This document shows, piece after piece, positions 8,247 through 15,418 of a DNA stretch of 21,599 nt. Numbering within the stretch: position 1 is the stretch's first letter; every line of letters begins with the position of its first letter. This DNA is from CALKHT01 sp964511575. GTDB lineage: Bacteria > Planctomycetota > Phycisphaerae > Phycisphaerales > Phycisphaeraceae. The position numbers and the translations under genes are program-made. Location of the stretch: NCBI GenBank assembly GCA_964511575.1, contig CAZEFM010000064.1, forward strand, positions 1 through 21,599. Direction: 5' to 3'. A model generated the notes under the pieces. It saw nothing but the letters and a program-made list of their open reading frames with translations, was not told where the DNA came from and made no database searches.

Positions 8247-8252
8247 ATTATG
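8247..8252 (-). promoter_or_regulatory. Predicted -10 element of murG
   Basis: CATAAT on the minus strand (five of six consensus positions) ends 7 nt before the murG ATG at 8239. This predicts a transcription start at or next to the start codon. No Shine-Dalgarno sequence lies between them. Confidence 0.45.
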
Positions 8253-8382
8253 CCAAACGCGACGGCGTTCGGTGGGACGGTTGACGCATCCGTTCAGCGC
8301 AGCGCAACGGCACGGTTGACACGATTGGCGGGCAGCCGTGTCACCCCGCGCTTGCGCTGGGGGCGGTCGATCGTGGCGATGG

Positions 8383-9546
8383 TTATTGCGTGTCGAACTT
8401 ATAGATGCAGACGCTGTAGTACTGCTGGTTGGGCTGCACGATGATGCTGGGGAAGTCGGGCTGGTTGACCGAGTCGGGGAAGTGCTGGGTTTCCAGACAC
8501 AGGCCCGCGTGCTTGTTGTACACCACGCCATCCTTGCCGATGAGCGTGCCGTCGAGGAAGTTGCCCGAGTAGAACTGGATGCCCGGCTCGTTGGTGAGTA
8601 CCTGCATGATGCGGCCGGACGTGGGCTCGTAAAGGGTTGCCGCCCGGCGAAGCGGGGCATCGTCCGTGTTGAGCACATAGTTCAGGTCGTAACCGCCCGG
8701 CGGGTTGCCGGTGGTCGGCTTCATTTGATCGATGCGCTCGCCGATCGCGGTGGGGGTGGTGAAGTCGACGGGCGTTCCCTTCACGGGAACGATCTGGCCG
8801 GTGGGGATCAGTGTCTCGTCCGTCGGGGTGTATCGGTCGGCGTGCAGACGCAGCACATGGTCGAGGATGTTGCTGCCGTAGTGGCCGGCGAGGTTGAAGT
8901 AGCTGTGGTTGGTGAGGTTGAGCGGCGTGGGGGCGTCGGTCTGGGCCCAGTATTCGATGCGCAGCTCATTATCATCGGTGAGCGTGTACTGGACGGTAAT
9001 TTCGACGTTGCCGGGATAGCCTTCCTCGCCGTCGGGGCTGAAGTAGCTGAATCGGACGGCTGGCCCCAGCGGGGTGTCGACTTCACGGGCGGACCAGATG
9101 CGCTTGTCAAGTCCCTTGTCGCCGCCGTGCAGATGGTTGGGACCGTTGTTGGTGGCGAGGGTGTAGGTTTTGCCGTCGAGTTCGAAGGTTCCGCCGGCGA
9201 TGCGGTTGGCAACGCGCCCGGTGGTGCAGCCGAAGTAGGGGCTTTGCGTTTCGTACTGTTCGACGTTGTCGAAGCCGAGCACGACGTCGGCGAACACGCC
9301 ATCACGATCGGGCACGTGCAGTTCGGTGAGCGTGGCGCCGAGAGTGATGAGTCTGGCGGTGACACCGTTGCTGTTTTTGAGCGTGTAGCGGTGGACCGGC
9401 TGACCGTCCGCGGTGACGCCGAACGTTTCCTTCATGGTGGAACCCCGATGGCCGGTAAACGCACAACCGGCACTGATGCAGGCGACAAGGAGCAGGAGAC
9501 CGGCGGCCGTGACGGCCCGGACAAACGGTCGGATTGCGTCGGTCAT
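8383..9546 (-). CDS. galM: Aldose 1-epimerase, predicted lipoprotein
   Basis: This 387-residue mutarotase interconverts alpha and beta anomers of aldoses such as galactose or glucose. Family motifs are in order: LITLGATLTELHVPD, the substrate-binding VANRIAGGTF, NNGPNHLHGG with the first catalytic His, LNLTNHSYFNLAG with the second His, and LCLETQHFPDSVNQPDFPS with the catalytic Glu. The N-terminus is unusual for a cytosolic sugar enzyme. A positively charged start is followed by a hydrophobic stretch and ISAGC with Cys28, fitting a lipoprotein signal, although Ser at -3 is suboptimal. The mature enzyme would then be membrane-tethered and face the periplasm, useful for polysaccharide-derived sugars. 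The ATG at 9546 is preferred over GTG at 9561, since the ATG gives a compact n-region. The gene is 134 nt from murG and probably transcribed separately. Confidence 0.92.
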   Translation of the reverse strand: MTDAIRPFVRAVTAAGLLLLVACISAGCAFTGHRGSTMKETFGVTADGQPVHRYTLKNSNGVTARLITLGATLTELHVPDRDGVFADVVLGFDNVEQYETQSPYFGCTTGRVANRIAGGTFELDGKTYTLATNNGPNHLHGGDKGLDKRIWSAREVDTPLGPAVRFSYFSPDGEEGYPGNVEITVQYTLTDDNELRIEYWAQTDAPTPLNLTNHSYFNLAGHYGSNILDHVLRLHADRYTPTDETLIPTGQIVPVKGTPVDFTTPTAIGERIDQMKPTTGNPPGGYDLNYVLNTDDAPLRRAATLYEPTSGRIMQVLTNEPGIQFYSGNFLDGTLIGKDGVVYNKHAGLCLETQHFPDSVNQPDFPSIIVQPNQQYYSVCIYKFDTQ

Positions 9547-9840
9547 GATAGAAATCCCCACAGTTATGTGAAAATCAGAGTCCGCAACACCACTGCTGCC
9601 ATCGGCCTGCCCATGGTAACGACAATGCCGCCTGAAAGCAGCGCTTGAATCGCCAAAGAAATGTCAATTGGTCGACATTGTGGCGGCATGTGTGGCGTTG
9701 CCGTGCCTCGTGGCCAGCCGATGCATGCATCCCGGGCCGTGCAATGGGGGCTGCGCCCTATCCTCTGTCCGCCGTTGGGGATAACATAAACGTTCGCAAC
9801 CTCCGGACGACTCGCTGAACCCAAGCCGCTTGAACGACCT

Positions 9841-11433
9841 ATGAACGTTTCCGACTTCCTGGCACATCATGGCGTAACCGAGAACCCCTTCGGCGCGGAA
9901 GAGGCGCGGCATGACCCGATCTTCGAACGGCTCATCCACGACAACACCAGTCACCCGGATTTCGCCAAGATCCTCGGCCGCATCGATCAGCCGTCCGCCG
10001 CGATCGTGTTCGGCGAGAAGGGCAGCGGCAAGACGGCGATTCGCCTGTTGATCGGTCGTCGCGTGTCGCAGCACAACCGTGCCGTGGCCGCGGGCGAAGC
10101 CGGCGACGCCCGGCAGACGTTGCTGGTGGCTTACGATGACCTCAACCCGGTGCTGGATCGGTTTGTGAAGCATCGCCGCCGCTTCGCGACCGACCGCGAC
10201 CTGTCAGATGCCGACACCGAGCGGTTGCTGGCGCAGTTTCGGTTGGTCGATCATCAGGATGCGATCCTGTCGCGGGCGGTGACGCGGCTGACCGATGCGC
10301 TGCTGCAGGAAACCAGCGGTGCGGGCAACGGCGATGAACGCATCGAACTGCCCAACGTGCGCAACCTCAAGGGCATGCCCCGTCGGCTGCGGGTGAATAT
10401 GGCGATCCTCGCGGCGCTCTACGATCAGCCGGCGGACGGCAGCGTGACCGCGCGATGGCAGCGGTTGCGGCAGCGGCTGAAGCTGGGGTGGCGCTTGCCG
10501 TTCAACCTCACCAAGTGGGCGGGCATCGTGCTGCTTGTGGCGGCGGCGGGACTCGGCATCGCGCGGGCTGTGATGAACGAGGAACCGTCGTGGATGGTTT
10601 ACGCGCTCGTCGCCTCGGCGGTGGCGGGTGTGGTGCTGGTGGGCATGTGGGCATGGCGGACCATGACGCTGTGGAACCTGGCGCGACGCATCCACCGCGA
10701 CACGCCCACCGTTGACCGCACCACCGGCGAGCTGCGCCGGATGCTCGGCATGCTCCGCGCCAACGATCTGGCGCACCAGCCCTGGCCCATCGCACAGGCG
10801 GGAAGCGATGCACGATACGACCTCACGCGGCGGCTGCTCGATGTACTCAGCCACTTCAACTACGGCAGCATGATCGTCCTGGTCGACCGGGTCGATGAAC
10901 CCACGCTGGTCAGCGGCAGGGCTGAACGCATGAAGAGCATCGTCTGGCCGATGTTCGACAACAAGTTTCTCCAGCAGCAGTCGATTGCGATGAAGCTGCT
11001 GTTGCCGATCGAGCTGCGCTATCTGCTGCAGCGGGAGCCGGGCGACTTCTTCCAGGAGGCGCGCCTGGACAAGCAGAACATGATTGATCGACTGACGTGG
11101 TCGGGGGCGACGCTGTACGATTTGTGTTCGAACCGGTTGCGCGCCTGCCGCAAGGCGGAGCCGCAGGGCGATGGCACGCCGACCGATCGGCCGATTCAGT
11201 TGACCGACCTCTTCGAGGAGGATGTCACGCGTCAGTTGCTGATCGATGCGCTGGATCAGATGCACCAGCCGCGCGACGCATTCAAGTTTCTCTATGCCGT
11301 GGTGCAGGAGCATTGCCGCACCGTCACCGCGGACGAGGCGTCGTACCGCATTCCGCGACTGACGCTGGAGAACGTCCGCCGCACGCAGGCGCAGCGGGTG
11401 CAGGAGTTGCATCGCGGATTGGCGCCGGCGTGA
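9841..11433 (+). CDS. Membrane-anchored P-loop NTPase, KAP-like layout
   Basis: This 530-residue protein carries a clear Walker A loop GEKGSGKT at 58-65 and a Walker B-like strand MIVLVDRVDEP at 344-354. Between them, about 226-245 and 251-272, sit two adjacent hydrophobic helices, which predict a membrane hairpin with both NTPase parts on the cytoplasmic side. Insertion of two transmembrane helices between Walker A and B is a hallmark of KAP-family NTPases, but overall similarity is not strong enough for a firm assignment. The N-terminal FLAHHGVTENPFG resembles the opening of ExeA/GspA-type AAA ATPases. The C-terminal 150 residues are helical and lack a recognisable partner domain. It stands alone between divergently and co-directionally placed unrelated genes. 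No Shine-Dalgarno is seen before ATG 9841. Its function is unknown; a sensory or membrane-remodelling role is speculation. Confidence 0.85.
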   Translation: MNVSDFLAHHGVTENPFGAEEARHDPIFERLIHDNTSHPDFAKILGRIDQPSAAIVFGEKGSGKTAIRLLIGRRVSQHNRAVAAGEAGDARQTLLVAYDDLNPVLDRFVKHRRRFATDRDLSDADTERLLAQFRLVDHQDAILSRAVTRLTDALLQETSGAGNGDERIELPNVRNLKGMPRRLRVNMAILAALYDQPADGSVTARWQRLRQRLKLGWRLPFNLTKWAGIVLLVAAAGLGIARAVMNEEPSWMVYALVASAVAGVVLVGMWAWRTMTLWNLARRIHRDTPTVDRTTGELRRMLGMLRANDLAHQPWPIAQAGSDARYDLTRRLLDVLSHFNYGSMIVLVDRVDEPTLVSGRAERMKSIVWPMFDNKFLQQQSIAMKLLLPIELRYLLQREPGDFFQEARLDKQNMIDRLTWSGATLYDLCSNRLRACRKAEPQGDGTPTDRPIQLTDLFEEDVTRQLLIDALDQMHQPRDAFKFLYAVVQEHCRTVTADEASYRIPRLTLENVRRTQAQRVQELHRGLAPA

Positions 11434-11727
11434 GGCGTCATCTCGCAGCGGGAGGCGCCCAACGGTGGGGCGGGTACACATTTCTTGATCGCGCGATTGG
11501 ACGGGTGCGACGCGGCATCCCGCTTTGCAATGCTGTGCGCGGAAGGCCACGGCAGGTATTGAGCACGTGCGCGATTTCTGGGCATCCAACAGCCTGATTC
11601 AAGGCGAACGCCGCCTCAGCGCGCAGTGCCCGGAATCGCGGCCCGAGATCCATTCCATTCATTTTTCCCGCAAAAACACGCGTTTTTCCGGAGGATCAGG
11701 CGGTGATCGGGATTTTCCCGTCAGGTG
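11434..11727 (+). other. Non-coding stretch upstream of the porin promoter
   Basis: No convincing gene is present. A short hairpin (CGCCC/GGGCG) follows the NTPase stop but has no T-tract. Near 11672-11687 the perfect dyad AAAAAC-ACGC-GTTTTT lies about 70-80 nt upstream of the predicted sigma-54 transcription start, in the range where enhancer-binding proteins usually sit. No other structure was recognised. Confidence 0.5.
11672..11687 (+). promoter_or_regulatory. Dyad, candidate enhancer-binding-protein site
   Basis: The perfect palindromic arms AAAAAC and GTTTTT are separated by four bases. The centre is about 74 nt upstream of the predicted sigma-54 start site, a normal distance for a bacterial enhancer-binding protein. 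Only one dyad was recognised, so the assignment is tentative. Confidence 0.35.
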
Positions 11728-11743
11728 TGGCACGACCGTTGCG
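11728..11743 (+). promoter_or_regulatory. Sigma-54 (RpoN) promoter of the porin-like gene
   Basis: TGGCAC, five bases, then TTGC reproduces the -24/-12 consensus of sigma-54 promoters with the invariant GG and GC at the correct spacing. The predicted start is near 11753, giving a leader of about 66 nt before the porin ATG. This would make expression strictly dependent on an ATP-driven activator. Confidence 0.65.
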
Positions 11744-11818
11744 ATAAAGGGGGGTGTTCCTCGCAAAGCGCACACGGCTGTGAGCTTTTGGGCGAGGTCA
11801 TTCGGAAAGGAGCTTCGC

Positions 11819-12715
11819 ATGACGATCGGTCAGAACATTCGCCTTGGCATTCTGGGACTTTCGCTTGGTGCGTCGGCACTGGCGATGCCCCTGCAGGCGA
11901 AGGCTCAGGACGAGCCGGTGAGCCCCAACACGGGTCGCCTTTCACTGGACCTTTCGGTCGATTGGACCAACGCCTATTTCTTCCGCGGCATTCTGCAGGA
12001 GGATCAGGGCCTCATCGTTCAGCCCGCGGCGGAACTGGGCTTCAATATCTACCAGGGCGACAGCGCCATCAGCAGCTTCGATGTGTTCGGCGGCATCTGG
12101 GCATCGGTGCATGATGAACGCACCGGCGCGCCGACCGGCTCCACCGTCGGTTCGTGGTACGAGGCGGATCTGTACATCGGCGCATCGGTGACCGTCTTCG
12201 AGAACATCAACGCCGGCATCGTGTTCACCACTTACACCAGCCCCAGCAACGCGTTTGACACCGTCAACGAAATTGCGTTGTTCGCATCGTACGACGACAG
12301 CCACTTGTGGGAGGACATCGAGTGGTTCGTCGGTTTCGCGCCGGGGGTGACGATCGCGTTTGAGACGCATGGTTCAGCGTTTGGACCGGATAAAGGCACA
12401 TACCTGGAACTGGGCATTTCGCCGACGTTTCTGTTCTTCCGCGAAGGCATGTTGGCCGACCTGGAGATCGCCACGCCGGTGGTCATCGGTCTGAGCCTCG
12501 ATGATTACTACGAAACCGCCACGGACGAGGACACGTTCGGCTTCGTGAGTGCGGGGATCGTGGGCACACTGCCTCTGCCGATGCCCGCGGATGTCGGTCA
12601 GTGGACGCTCAGTGCCGGCGTGAACTTCCTGTTCCTCGGCGACAACCTGGAAACCGCCAACAACGGCGATGACTTTGAGGTGATCGGAACCCTCAGCCTG
12701 GGCATCAGCTACTGA
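11819..12715 (+). CDS. Outer-membrane porin-like beta-barrel protein, TorF-like
   Basis: This 298-residue protein starts with a Sec signal peptide (residues 1-30, hydrophobic core ILGLSLGASALAM, cleavage expected near AKA-Q). The rest alternates amphipathic strands with short Asp/Asn/Gly-rich turns and ends in the aromatic residue Tyr (LGISY), as expected of a BAM-inserted outer-membrane barrel. The early LSVDWTNAYFFRGILQEDQG segment resembles the DYVFRGIS opening of TorF/Gcw_chp-family putative porins, and FGGIWAS fits the same family. ATG 11819 is firmly set by AAAGGAG six bases upstream. The gene has its own sigma-54-type promoter and an intrinsic terminator at 12800-12840, so it is monocistronic. 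TorF-like porins are sometimes linked to ammonium or nitrogen genes; no such neighbours occur here. The permeating solute is unknown. Confidence 0.8.
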   Translation: MTIGQNIRLGILGLSLGASALAMPLQAKAQDEPVSPNTGRLSLDLSVDWTNAYFFRGILQEDQGLIVQPAAELGFNIYQGDSAISSFDVFGGIWASVHDERTGAPTGSTVGSWYEADLYIGASVTVFENINAGIVFTTYTSPSNAFDTVNEIALFASYDDSHLWEDIEWFVGFAPGVTIAFETHGSAFGPDKGTYLELGISPTFLFFREGMLADLEIATPVVIGLSLDDYYETATDEDTFGFVSAGIVGTLPLPMPADVGQWTLSAGVNFLFLGDNLETANNGDDFEVIGTLSLGISY

Positions 12716-12799
12716 GGAGCAAACAGACTTTCGATAGTGCAGGCACTTCGCTCCATTCTCCAACCAACCACGCGCAACGTCCCGCGGAGTGCCAAGCTA

Positions 12800-12840
12800 A
12801 GCCCGACTCACCAACCGGTGAGTTGGGCTTTTTTTCTTTT
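12800..12840 (+). terminator. Intrinsic terminator of the porin-like gene
   Basis: A 13-bp stem (12800-12812 with 12817-12829, one G-T wobble) closes a four-base AACC loop. It runs directly into a T-rich tract ending at 12840. It lies 85 nt after the porin stop codon. Confidence 0.93.
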
Positions 12841-12850
12841 CGACCGTGTT

Positions 12851-12984
12851 GAACCGCGAATGAACGCGAACAGACGCCGATTGGTGAAAGCTTTGAATGG
12901 AACTGCACTCCAGGCGCTGGCCGAAACGTCATGGCACGCGACATCCGCGAATCTTCATTAAAAATTCGCGTCCATTCGCGGTTC
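12851..12984. repeat. Inverted-repeat element, 20-bp arms
   Basis: The arm at 12851-12870 (GAACCGCGAATGAACGCG...) and the arm at 12965-12984 are reverse complements at 19 of 20 positions. They enclose 94 nt. The element sits between the convergent porin and cysteine desulfurase-like genes. The right half also contains a 7-bp hairpin (CGCGAAT/ATTCGCG). A related, more degraded pair occurs at 17102-17206, so this looks like a dispersed intergenic repeat family. Confidence 0.8.
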
Positions 12985-12999
12985 CAAACGCCGCGATTG

Positions 13000-14172
13000 T
13001 CACTCTGCGATCTGCTCGAGCGCTTCGCAGAGCTGGGTGAGTTCATCGTCGGTGTTGAAGACGCCCGGGCTGATGCGGACAGCGCCGGTGGGGAACGTGC
13101 CCAGCCGCTGATGCGCATAGGGCGCGCAGTGCAGGCCGGGACGGACCGCGATGTTGAAGCTGTCGTCGAGGATGGAACCGACATCCGACGGTTCGTAGCC
13201 TTCGATGTTCAGCGACACGGTGCCGACGCGCTGTTTGGCATCGGGCGTGCCGTAGACGGTGAACCGATCGTGCGCGGTGAAGCGGTCGATGATGTGCTGG
13301 ACCATCGCCTGCTCATGCTCGCGCGTGGCGGTCATGTCGTTGGCGACGACGTAATCGACACCCGCACCGAGGCCGGCGATGCCGACGGTGTTCGGCGTGC
13401 CGCCTTCAAGGTAGTAGGGGTAAAGCGCCGGCTGGGTGGGGGTGGAGGAGTCGCCGCCCGTACCGCCTTCGCGCCACGGCCGCATCGAACCCGCCTGCCC
13501 GCACCGCTCACCGACATAGAGCCCACCCGTGCCGGTCGGCCCCAGCAGCGACTTGTGCCCCGGGAACGCCAGCAGGTCGATGTGCATATCCGGGATGGAC
13601 ACCGGCACGATGCCCGCCGTCTGAGCCGCATCGAGGCAGAAAAGCACCTCGTGCTCACGCGCGATCGCACCGATGGCGGCGGCGTCCTGCACCGTGCCCA
13701 GCACGTTGGAACTGTGCGTCATGACGATGAGCCGGGTGCGCGGCGTGATCGCCTTCCTCACGTCATCCGGATCGATGAAGCCCGCATCGTCGCAGGTGAT
13801 GCGCGTCAGTTCGATCACGCCGGCGTCGGCCATGGCCTGCAGCGGACGGCTGACGGAGTTGTGCTCCAGCACGGTGGTGATGACGTGTGGCGTGTCGCCG
13901 TGGGACGCAGCGACGCTGCCCAGCACGCCCTTGATCGCCATGTTCAGGGCATCGGTGCAGTTCATGGCGAAGATCAGGCGGTGCGGATCGTCCGCGCCGA
14001 ACAGGCGCGTGAGTTTGAGCCGCACATCGTCGAGCATGCGCTCGGCGGCGACGGCCATGCGATGCCCGGCCCGCCCGGGGTTCGCCGCGTCCTCGGCCAG
14101 GAACTTCGCCATCGCCTGCGAAACCGCCGGCGGCTTGGGAAAACTCGTTGCTGCGTTATCGAAGTAAATCAT
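13000..14172 (-). CDS. Class V aminotransferase, cysteine desulfurase family
   Basis: This 390-residue PLP enzyme probably removes sulfur from cysteine as a persulfide. The N-terminus MIYFDNAATSFPKP is the family signature, His104 (LEHNS) stacks on PLP, and LDAAQTAG (180-187) supplies the Asp to the pyridine nitrogen. Lys207 in FPGHKSLLGPTGTGGLYV forms the Schiff base, and RPGLHCAPYAHQRLGT supplies the catalytic Cys349. The GLHCAP form and overall pattern fit the EF2568-like subfamily rather than IscS or SufS, so the physiological acceptor is uncertain. No iscU, suf or thiI partner adjoins it. It lies on the same strand, downstream of the SAM-regulated sulfur-carrier operon and the DinB genes, but 209 nt separates it from the last DinB gene. 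A role as sulfur source for that pathway is possible but inferred. Confidence 0.9.
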   Translation of the reverse strand: MIYFDNAATSFPKPPAVSQAMAKFLAEDAANPGRAGHRMAVAAERMLDDVRLKLTRLFGADDPHRLIFAMNCTDALNMAIKGVLGSVAASHGDTPHVITTVLEHNSVSRPLQAMADAGVIELTRITCDDAGFIDPDDVRKAITPRTRLIVMTHSSNVLGTVQDAAAIGAIAREHEVLFCLDAAQTAGIVPVSIPDMHIDLLAFPGHKSLLGPTGTGGLYVGERCGQAGSMRPWREGGTGGDSSTPTQPALYPYYLEGGTPNTVGIAGLGAGVDYVVANDMTATREHEQAMVQHIIDRFTAHDRFTVYGTPDAKQRVGTVSLNIEGYEPSDVGSILDDSFNIAVRPGLHCAPYAHQRLGTFPTGAVRISPGVFNTDDELTQLCEALEQIAE

Positions 14173-14288
14173 GACGGTCGTTCACATTCTCCCCGAGTCA
14201 GCTAGCGCATTTCGACACTGCACTCGAGCTTTCATTTACTCTAAGGCGTGAGGGTTTCGCACAATGGCGTGACGAGGCTCACTTTGTG

Positions 14289-14360
14289 CCGCCAATTCCG
14301 CTCCTGACGCCCATGGCGATCAGGAACGCTCCCGCTCGCCGGCTGTAGTCCAAATGGCGG
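14289..14360. repeat. Nested inverted repeat in intergenic region
   Basis: Within the 209-nt gap between the cysteine desulfurase-like gene and the first DinB gene, outer arms CCGCCAATT (14289-14297) and AAATGGCGG (14352-14360) pair at eight of nine positions. Inside them is a 10-bp hairpin (TCCTGA-CGCC at 14302-14311 with GGCG-A-TCAGGA at 14315-14325). There is no T-tract on either strand, so it is not a standard terminator. It could stabilise mRNA ends of the DinB genes or be a small structured element. Confidence 0.5.
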
Positions 14361-14381
14361 TTAACAATCCACATCCTTGTC

Positions 14382-14873
14382 TCACACGCTCGGCAGGCCC
14401 TGCACGCGGCGCCAGGCGCTGAGCTGGCCCAGGTGCGTCGATTCGTGGTAGAGCATCAGGTAGCCCAGGCACTTGCCCACCACGTCCCAGCGGCCCTGCC
14501 AGCGTTCGATCGTCATCGGGCGACTCACCACCGCCTCGCCTTCCTGCCGCAGGTATGCCGCAATCTGATCGTGCCCTTCGTTGAACGCCGCGATCAGCGC
14601 CGCCTTATTCGGGTAGGCCGACACATCCGCCACCGGCTTGGACTTCTGCCCGAATGGATGGTTCAGCGGGTCCTCCGGCTTCTCGCCCCGCAACAGCCCG
14701 AGGATCACCGGGTGATACGCGTTGAGGTGGCTCAGCGTCCATGCGGGGTGGTTCATCCCCGGCTGCGGCTGTGCCACCATCTGCTCGTCCGACAGGTCAG
14801 CCACCAGCTTGTTGGCGTAGTCCCTGTTGAAGTCCCACGTGAAAAGAATACCTTCGATCAATGCGTTGCTCAT
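14382..14873 (-). CDS. DinB-family metal-binding protein (first of three)
   Basis: This 163-residue four-helix-bundle protein belongs to the DinB/YfiT superfamily. Family members bind a divalent metal through three histidines and include bacillithiol or mycothiol S-transferases as well as many uncharacterised proteins. The triad appears as His49 in AWTLSHLNAYH and His143 and His147 in LYHESTHLGQLSAWRR. It shares the NHPAW...HL and HLGQ.S.WRR blocks with the next gene, so the two look like tandem duplicates. A GGAG lies about 12 nt before the start. It is 39 nt after the second DinB gene and probably co-transcribed with it. Despite the name, this is not DNA polymerase IV. Confidence 0.88.
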   Translation of the reverse strand: MSNALIEGILFTWDFNRDYANKLVADLSDEQMVAQPQPGMNHPAWTLSHLNAYHPVILGLLRGEKPEDPLNHPFGQKSKPVADVSAYPNKAALIAAFNEGHDQIAAYLRQEGEAVVSRPMTIERWQGRWDVVGKCLGYLMLYHESTHLGQLSAWRRVQGLPSV

Positions 14874-14912
14874 GGTTGAATCTGCTCCGGGCGCTTGCTT
14901 GTGTTGGATGTT

Positions 14913-15398
14913 TCAGAATACCGATCCCAGTCCCGCTGCGCGACGCCACGAGGACACCTGTCCCAGGTGCATGGCCGCGTGGGAGGTGGCGATGAACGCC
15001 AGCACATCGCCCTTGGTGGGGAATCGGCTGGCCATCTTCTCCACCGGGTTGGGCTGGTTCAGTTCCTCCTCGCTGACCGTCTGAAGCGCGGCGCTCAGCC
15101 GTTCGCACGTTTTGGCGAGTGCATCGAGCAGTTCCGCTTTGGCGGGGTAGATCGCGCGATCAGTGGTGGGGGAAGAGCCCGGCCCGAACAACTTGCCCCA
15201 CGATTCGGGCAGCGTGGTGGGTTGGCCGAGCGCCACCTTCAGGAAGAAATCGTTCGTTGCCGCGAGGTGACCGATCACCCACGCGGGATGGTTGGGGACG
15301 CCATGCGGCTGCTCCGCCATGCGTTCCTCGGGCACATCTTTGACCAGCCCGTTGGCGTACTGCACCGTGAAATCAATCGTTCGCAAAACGTACTTCAT
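14913..15398 (-). CDS. DinB-family metal-binding protein (second of three)
   Basis: This is a 161-residue DinB-superfamily protein. The predicted metal triad is His44 (AWVIGHLAATND) plus His140 and His144 (TSHAAMHLGQVSSWRR). It is clearly paralogous to the neighbouring gene at 14382-14873. GGGAG seven bases upstream supports ATG 15398. The preceding gene ends 20 nt away, which argues for one transcript. The substrate is unknown; a thiol-transferase activity is possible from family precedent and from the sulfur-metabolism context, but nothing in the sequence proves it. Confidence 0.88.
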   Translation of the reverse strand: MKYVLRTIDFTVQYANGLVKDVPEERMAEQPHGVPNHPAWVIGHLAATNDFFLKVALGQPTTLPESWGKLFGPGSSPTTDRAIYPAKAELLDALAKTCERLSAALQTVSEEELNQPNPVEKMASRFPTKGDVLAFIATSHAAMHLGQVSSWRRAAGLGSVF

Positions 15399-15418
15399 TG
15401 AAACGCTCCCGAATCAGC

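Noticed and set aside
9564..9824. Small minus-strand open frame between the epimerase and NTPase genes
   Set aside because: No ribosome-binding site and no protein-like pattern; the gap is better read as regulatory sequence. It includes an AATGTC/GACATT dyad near 9660-9680 of unknown meaning.
12931..14205. Plus-strand open frame opposite the cysteine desulfurase-like gene
   Set aside because: The minus strand encodes a complete PLP enzyme with all active-site residues; the plus-strand frame has no recognisable motif.
14302..14325. Intrinsic terminator for the DinB genes
   Set aside because: The hairpin is good but no T-tract follows on the minus strand, so it was recorded only as a structured repeat.
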